Under the pieces are notes generated by a model. The model saw only the letters and a program-made list of their open reading frames with translations. It ran no database searches and was not told the DNA's origin. Source: Bacteroidales bacterium (GTDB taxonomy: Bacteria; Bacteroidota; Bacteroidia; Bacteroidales; UBA1715). From it: a DNA stretch of 26,263 bases. Of the stretch, positions 22,159-26,263 are shown piece after piece. The stretch spans positions 1 through 26,263 of the forward strand of contig JAISIO010000005.1 of the NCBI GenBank assembly GCA_031262005.1. Reading direction: 5' to 3'. Made by a program: the position numbers and the translations under genes. Every line of letters begins with the position of its first letter. Position 1 is the first letter of the stretch.

Positions 22159-23580
22159 ATGTTGCTCAATTTTACACACTCCACCGACACTATTTGTGCC
22201 ACAGCCACAGCCACAGGAACAGCTGCACTGGCGGTAATTCGTATAAGCGGTACGCAAGCAAAGCATATTGTTAGTCAAATATTTACGCCCGTGCGTAGTA
22301 ATAATCACTGGATCCACGAAGGCTATAAACTGCACTACGGTAGCATTCACAACAACGGTTCGCACGTAGACGATGTGCTGGTTTCCGTATTTTCAGCCCC
22401 TCATTCCTACACTGGCGAAGACAGCGTGGAAATTAGCTGTCACGGTTCGCAGTATATTGTGCAAGAAATATTGAAACTTTTGCTTACTCAGGGTGCTCGA
22501 CTTGCCAAAGCGGGCGAGTTTACCAAGCGAGCCTATTTGAACGGCAAGTTAGACCTTTCGCAAGCCGAAGCTGTTGCCGACCTTATAGCATCGTCGAGCA
22601 AAGCTGCACACCAATTGGCAGTATCGCAAATGAAAGGAAATTATGCGCATGAATTGAGTGATTTGCGGGCGCAATTACTGCATTTTTCGGCAATGCTTGA
22701 ATTGGAACTCGATTTTGCAGAAGAAGACGTAGAATTTGCCAATCGCGAAGAATTACAAAAACTTGCGCACACAATTCTTGCTCGCATAGAGCATCTTACC
22801 AATTCTTTCAGCATAGGGAATGCTATAAAAAACGGTGTGCCGGTGTGCATTATCGGTGAACCGAATGTGGGAAAATCAACCTTACTCAATACTATTTTGA
22901 ACGAAGATCGGGCAATAGTTTCGGACATTGCTGGTACCACTCGCGATGTGATTGAAGACACTATGATAATAGACGGCATAACGTTTCGTTTTATGGACAC
23001 CGCAGGCATTCGCACCACCGATAATCACGTGGAACAACTTGGAATAAACCGCACTTTTGCGAAAATAGAACAGGCAACAATTGTACTGCTCTTGGTTGAT
23101 GCGCTCCAATCCACAAGCCTTATTCAACAGCAAATTGCTGCCATTCAACAACGCGTGCAGCCGCATCAACATTTTATTGTGGTGGTCAATAAAATTGATT
23201 TGATACCTGCCGAACAACGAGAAAAACACATTGAAACACCGCTCGCCGCCCAGCTTGGCGCAAACGATGCAATTGTATACATTTCGGCAAAACAGCACAA
23301 AAACATTCACGAATTGACTTCGTTGCTGGTAGCAAAAACGCAGCTGAATAACTGCGGCGCAAACGACATAATACTTTCAAATGCACGTCATTACGAATGT
23401 CTTGTTAATGCTGCGGACAGTTTGCAAACGGTATTGCAAGGATTACAACAAGGCGTGTCGAACGAACTTGTATGTATTGATTTACGCCACGCACTGCATG
23501 CTATTGGCGAAATTACCGGTGCTATAAGCAACGATGAAACTTTGGGGCATATCTTTAAGAACTTTTGCATTGGGAAGTAA
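22159..23580 (+). CDS. mnmE: tRNA modification GTPase MnmE
   Basis: With MnmG it adds carboxymethylaminomethyl or aminomethyl groups to wobble uridine 34 of certain tRNAs. It has 473 residues (family about 450-470). The N-terminal folate-binding domain starts TDTICATATATGTAALAVIRISG, and GEFTKRAYLNGKLDLSQAEAVADLI leads into the helical domain. The G domain has GEPNVGKST (G1) near 233-241, IAGTTRD (G2), DTAG (G3) and NKID (G4). It ends in the hallmark CIGK, whose Cys is essential. The ATG at 22159 is directly preceded by an AT-rich spacer without SD or TAnnTTTG box, so transcription may come from the LysE-type gene upstream. Confidence 0.98.
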   Translation: MLLNFTHSTDTICATATATGTAALAVIRISGTQAKHIVSQIFTPVRSNNHWIHEGYKLHYGSIHNNGSHVDDVLVSVFSAPHSYTGEDSVEISCHGSQYIVQEILKLLLTQGARLAKAGEFTKRAYLNGKLDLSQAEAVADLIASSSKAAHQLAVSQMKGNYAHELSDLRAQLLHFSAMLELELDFAEEDVEFANREELQKLAHTILARIEHLTNSFSIGNAIKNGVPVCIIGEPNVGKSTLLNTILNEDRAIVSDIAGTTRDVIEDTMIIDGITFRFMDTAGIRTTDNHVEQLGINRTFAKIEQATIVLLLVDALQSTSLIQQQIAAIQQRVQPHQHFIVVVNKIDLIPAEQREKHIETPLAAQLGANDAIVYISAKQHKNIHELTSLLVAKTQLNNCGANDIILSNARHYECLVNAADSLQTVLQGLQQGVSNELVCIDLRHALHAIGEITGAISNDETLGHIFKNFCIGK

Positions 23581-23637
23581 CCATTTACAAAACCTTTGCT
23601 CAGTAAAAAACAACGTCATAAAAAATAGAAACATACA

Positions 23638-25203
23638 ATGACCAATCAATTAGAACTCGAAAAAACACTGTGGCAAGCTGCCGACAAACTGCGTAACAAC
23701 ATGGATGCTGCCGAATACAAGCACGTTGTGTTGGGTTTAATTTTCCTCAAATTTATCTCTGATGCTTTTGATGAACTCTACCGACAATTAGATGCCACAA
23801 AGCACGAAACTGGTGCCGACCCCGAGGATAAAGACGAATATACCGCCGAGCGGGTTTTTTATGTGCCGACTCAAGCCCGATGGCAATGGTTGCAAGGAAG
23901 GGCAAAGCTACCCACCATTGGCAAAGATATTGACGATGCAATGGACGCCATTGAAAAAGATAACCCTTCGCTCAAAGGCGTGTTGCCCAAAGATTATGCA
24001 CGCCCGGCACTCGACAAGCAACGACTTGGCGAACTCATTGACCTGATTGGCTCCATATCGTTGAGCAACAACGGGAGCGGTAAAGGTAAAGATGTGTTGG
24101 GATTTGTGTTTGAATATTTTCTCGGACAGTTTGCCGATGCCGAAGGCAAAAAAGGCGGACAGTTTTACACACCGCAAAGCATTGTAAAACTGTTGGTAGA
24201 AATGCTTGCGCCCGAAGCCGAAAAACGAGTGTACGACGGCTGTTGCGGAAGCGGTGGAATGTTTGTGCAAAGCGAAAAATTTATAGAACTGCACGAACAT
24301 CGCCGAGGCAAAATTTCTATTTTCGGACAAGAGAGCAACCCCACCACCTACAAATTGGCAAAAATGAATTTGGCAATTCGAGGCATTGATGCCAAAATAG
24401 AATTGGGCGATACGTTTACGAACGACCGCTTCCCCGAACTCAAAGTGGATTATGTGATTGCCAATCCGCCATTCAACGTGAGCGATTACAGCATAAACAC
24501 CGCCGAAACTCACAAATGGAAATACGGCATTCCGCCACAAGGAAATGCTAACTACGCTTGGTTGCAACACTTTGTGAGCAAACTTGCCCCTTACGGCTCT
24601 GCCGGAATTGTACTCGCAAACGGCAGCATGAGCAGCGAAACAGCCACCGAGGGCGAAATTCGCAAAGCAATGATTGAAGCCGATTTGGTGGATTGTATGG
24701 TTGCCCTGCCTTCGCAGCTATTTTACAATACGCAAATTCCCGCTTGTCTGTGGTTTTTGAGCCGAAACAAAACAGGTTCCTCCACCCGTGGGGGAGGCGG
24801 TGGCTTTCGCAATCGCACAAACGAAATCCTTTTCATTGATGCACGGGAATACGGCTCAATGATTAGTCGCAAGCAACGGGAACTTACCGACCAAGACATT
24901 GCCGCCATTGCCGAAACGTATCACAACTGGCGTGCTCTCCCCTCAAAGGAAGGAGCAGGAGATGGGCTATATGAAGACATTCCCGGATTTTGCAAAAGTG
25001 CAACAATTGAAGACATACGCAAAAACAAATACATTCTCACACCCGGTCGCTACATTGATTTCAAACAAGAAGAAGATGACGGTGTAGCTTTCGCCGATAA
25101 AATGGGGGCGTTGACCCTTTTATTACAAGAGCAGATGCAAAAAGCGAATGAATTGGACGAAGCGATAAAAGAAAATCTAAAGAAAATAGGTTTTGAAATA
25201 TGA
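23638..25203 (+). CDS. hsdM: Type I restriction-modification DNA methyltransferase subunit HsdM
   Basis: Adenine-N6 methylating subunit of a type I restriction enzyme; it needs a specificity subunit (HsdS) to bind DNA. It has 521 residues. The N-terminal helical domain (about 1-150) includes [37 protein letters not shown] leads into motif [14 protein letters not shown] (near 198-210). Motif IV is [11 protein letters not shown], with NPPF at 276-279. The C-terminal part contains [18 protein letters not shown] and the typical [19 protein letters not shown]. Two unusual insertions, around residues 380-387 (Gly-rich) and 433-440, coincide with G+C-rich palindromes in the DNA and are described as findings. 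The stop overlaps the next ATG in ATGA. No convincing promoter was found in the 57-bp gap after mnmE. Confidence 0.97.
   Translation: MTNQLELEKTLWQAADKLRNNMDAAEYKHVVLGLIFLKFISDAFDELYRQLDATKHETGADPEDKDEYTAERVFYVPTQARWQWLQGRAKLPTIGKDIDDAMDAIEKDNPSLKGVLPKDYARPALDKQRLGELIDLIGSISLSNNGSGKGKDVLGFVFEYFLGQFADAEGKKGGQFYTPQSIVKLLVEMLAPEAEKRVYDGCCGSGGMFVQSEKFIELHEHRRGKISIFGQESNPTTYKLAKMNLAIRGIDAKIELGDTFTNDRFPELKVDYVIANPPFNVSDYSINTAETHKWKYGIPPQGNANYAWLQHFVSKLAPYGSAGIVLANGSMSSETATEGEIRKAMIEADLVDCMVALPSQLFYNTQIPACLWFLSRNKTGSSTRGGGGGFRNRTNEILFIDAREYGSMISRKQRELTDQDIAAIAETYHNWRALPSKEGAGDGLYEDIPGFCKSATIEDIRKNKYILTPGRYIDFKQEEDDGVAFADKMGALTLLLQEQMQKANELDEAIKENLKKIGFEI
24779..24797. repeat. G+C-rich imperfect palindrome inside hsdM (first)
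   Basis: CCTCCACCCGTGGGGGAGG folds as CCTCC-(A bulge)-CCC, loop GT, GGG-GGAGG. It encodes part of the Gly-rich segment STRGGGGG near residue 381-387 of HsdM. Its G+C content contrasts with the surrounding low-G+C DNA. Confidence 0.6.
24937..24955. repeat. G+C-rich imperfect palindrome inside hsdM (second)
   Basis: CTCCCCTCAAAGGAAGGAG folds as CTCCCCT, loop CAA, AGG-(AA bulge)-GGAG. It encodes LPSKEGA near residues 434-440 of HsdM and shares the CTCC...GGAG ends with the first palindrome at 24779. Confidence 0.55.
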
Positions 25204-26263
25204 ATAACATAGAAAAACAATCCACGCAGCCGATAGCAATAGCCGGCAATTTCATTGTGCAGTTGAAGCAAATTGTGCAAGAAGCCCGCCAAAAGGCTTA
25301 CGCTGCCGTAAATTTCGCTCAGGTGGAGGCGAATTGGCTCATAGGGCAGCAAATTGTGGAGCAGGAGCAGCAAGGGAAAAAACGTGCCGACTACGGAAAA
25401 CAAATCATAAAACTCGCTTCGGAAGAATTGACAAAAGAGTTTGGAAACGGCTTTTCCGAGCGCACACTGCGACAATTTCGTCAGTTTTATCTGATGTTTC
25501 CCGAAGTGTCAAATTCGGCGAACACCGTTCGCCAAATTCAGAGAACCGGATTCGCCGAATCTTTCGGCGCGACCTTCAAATTTTTGTCGTGGTCTCATAT
25601 CCAGCGAATTATGCGTGTGCAAAACAAAGATGTGCGAGAGTGGTATTTGAAAGAAACCGCCGAACAATCGTGGGCTTTTAGAACCTTAGACCGCAATATC
25701 AATTCGCAGTATTATGAACGATTGTTGCTTTCGCAAAACAAAAAGCAGGTGGTGCAAGAGATGAAGGAAAAAACAAGCGACTTTCAGAACGACAAACTCG
25801 CGTTTATCAAAAATCCTACCGTATTGGAATTTCTCGGACTGCCTGCAAATGCCGGACACATAGAAAAAGACCTCGAAAATGCCATTATTACCAATCTGCA
25901 ACTATTTTTGCTCGAACTTGGCAAAGGTTTTTCTTTCGTTGCTCGCCAGCAACTTGTGCGCACCGAAGCCGAAAATTATTTTATTGACCTCGTATTTTAT
26001 AACTACATTCTCAAATGTTTTGTACTGATTGACATTAAAACCACAAAGATTACGCACCAAGATGTTGGGCAAATGGATATGTATATCCGTATGTATGACG
26101 AACTTAAACGCAACGATGGAGATAACCCCACCATTGGCATTGTGCTTTGCTCGGAAACCGACCACGACATTGCTCGTTATTCTGTGCTACACGGCAACGA
26201 ACAACTATTTGCCTCTAAGTACAAACTTTATTTGCCTACCGAAGAAGAATTGCGGCGCGAAAT
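25200..26263 (+). CDS. YhcG-family (DUF1016) PDDEXK nuclease-like protein, 3' end cut by window edge
   Basis: The frame is open from the ATG at 25200 to the window end (354 codons), with no stop. The N-terminal DUF1016 domain (about 15-190) contains [39 protein letters not shown] and [13 protein letters not shown]. The C-terminal nuclease-like domain has [23 protein letters not shown], where the PDDEXK signature appears as D...DxK instead of ExK, then [11 protein letters not shown] and the closing [12 protein letters not shown]. The last is the usual family end, so only about 10-20 residues are probably missing. It overlaps hsdM by four bases (ATGA). Such genes often stand between hsdM and hsdS in Bacteroidota type I loci, and an hsdS and hsdR are expected beyond the window. 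The exact role in restriction is not established. Confidence 0.93.
   Translation, partial: MNNIEKQSTQPIAIAGNFIVQLKQIVQEARQKAYAAVNFAQVEANWLIGQQIVEQEQQGKKRADYGKQIIKLASEELTKEFGNGFSERTLRQFRQFYLMFPEVSNSANTVRQIQRTGFAESFGATFKFLSWSHIQRIMRVQNKDVREWYLKETAEQSWAFRTLDRNINSQYYERLLLSQNKKQVVQEMKEKTSDFQNDKLAFIKNPTVLEFLGLPANAGHIEKDLENAIITNLQLFLLELGKGFSFVARQQLVRTEAENYFIDLVFYNYILKCFVLIDIKTTKITHQDVGQMDMYIRMYDELKRNDGDNPTIGIVLCSETDHDIARYSVLHGNEQLFASKYKLYLPTEEELRRE

Noticed and set aside
22641..23310. Minus-strand open frames opposite mnmE
   Set aside because: They are antisense to mnmE, have biased odd composition (Cys/Ser-rich) and no recognisable motif.
23591..23598. AACCTTTG as a promoter of hsdM
   Set aside because: It lacks the leading TA of the -7 consensus, and the nearest TTTG is 23 nt upstream, so it was not listed.
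23908..24570. 220-codon minus-strand open frame opposite hsdM
   Set aside because: It is a long shadow of hsdM codon usage: rich in Phe, His and Val, with no family motif and no start signal.
1..26263. tRNA, rRNA, transposase or integrase genes
   Set aside because: None was seen on either strand; the defence genes have no recognisable mobility gene beside them in the window.

Overview
The window looks like chromosomal DNA from a member of the Bacteroidota, probably Bacteroidales-like. The supports are: about 37-40 % G+C judged by eye; no Shine-Dalgarno-like leaders; repeated TAnnTTTG (-7) promoter boxes, two of them with a TTTG (-33) box exactly 20 nt upstream; PorV/PorQ-like and GldN-like proteins; and a lipoprotein with acidic residues right after the lipid-modified Cys. 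No rRNA, tRNA, CRISPR array, transposase or integrase was found. No gap between genes exceeds 300 bases.

Layout. Positions 1-21180 are read almost entirely on the minus strand. From low to high coordinate they hold: dxr (3' end cut by the window edge), a membrane-anchored M23 peptidase, fmt, a two-gene polysaccharide export operon (OPX lipoprotein then tyrosine autokinase), and a four-gene run (GldN-like lipoprotein, dprA, xth, PorV/PorQ-like barrel). Next come two small envelope genes, an FKBP-type PPIase, an EcoRI-type restriction-modification pair, a YgjP-like metallopeptidase, pgi, an AbiE-type toxin-antitoxin pair, a methyltransferase-like protein, truA and an M23 lipoprotein. From 21365 the direction flips to plus: a LysE-type exporter, mnmE, then the start of a type I restriction locus (hsdM overlapping a YhcG/DUF1016 nuclease that runs off the end).

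Three separate defence loci (EcoRI-like type II RM, AbiE, type I RM) are thus scattered among housekeeping genes. The strongest points are these. (1) The restriction enzyme is 277 codons long, like EcoRI, with every catalytic and recognition residue in the same numbered position. GAATTC occurs only once in 26 kb by my scan, while hexamers of similar composition occur about two dozen times each. (2) A perfect inverted repeat with 22-bp arms sits 10 bp before the AbiE antitoxin start and overlaps its probable promoter, as expected for an AbiEi operator. (3) Intergenic spacers carry unrelated tandem repeats that share a 7-nt or 14-nt period, including a perfect 15-copy heptamer array ending 3 bp before the fmt start codon. 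(4) hsdM contains two G+C-rich imperfect palindromes read in frame.
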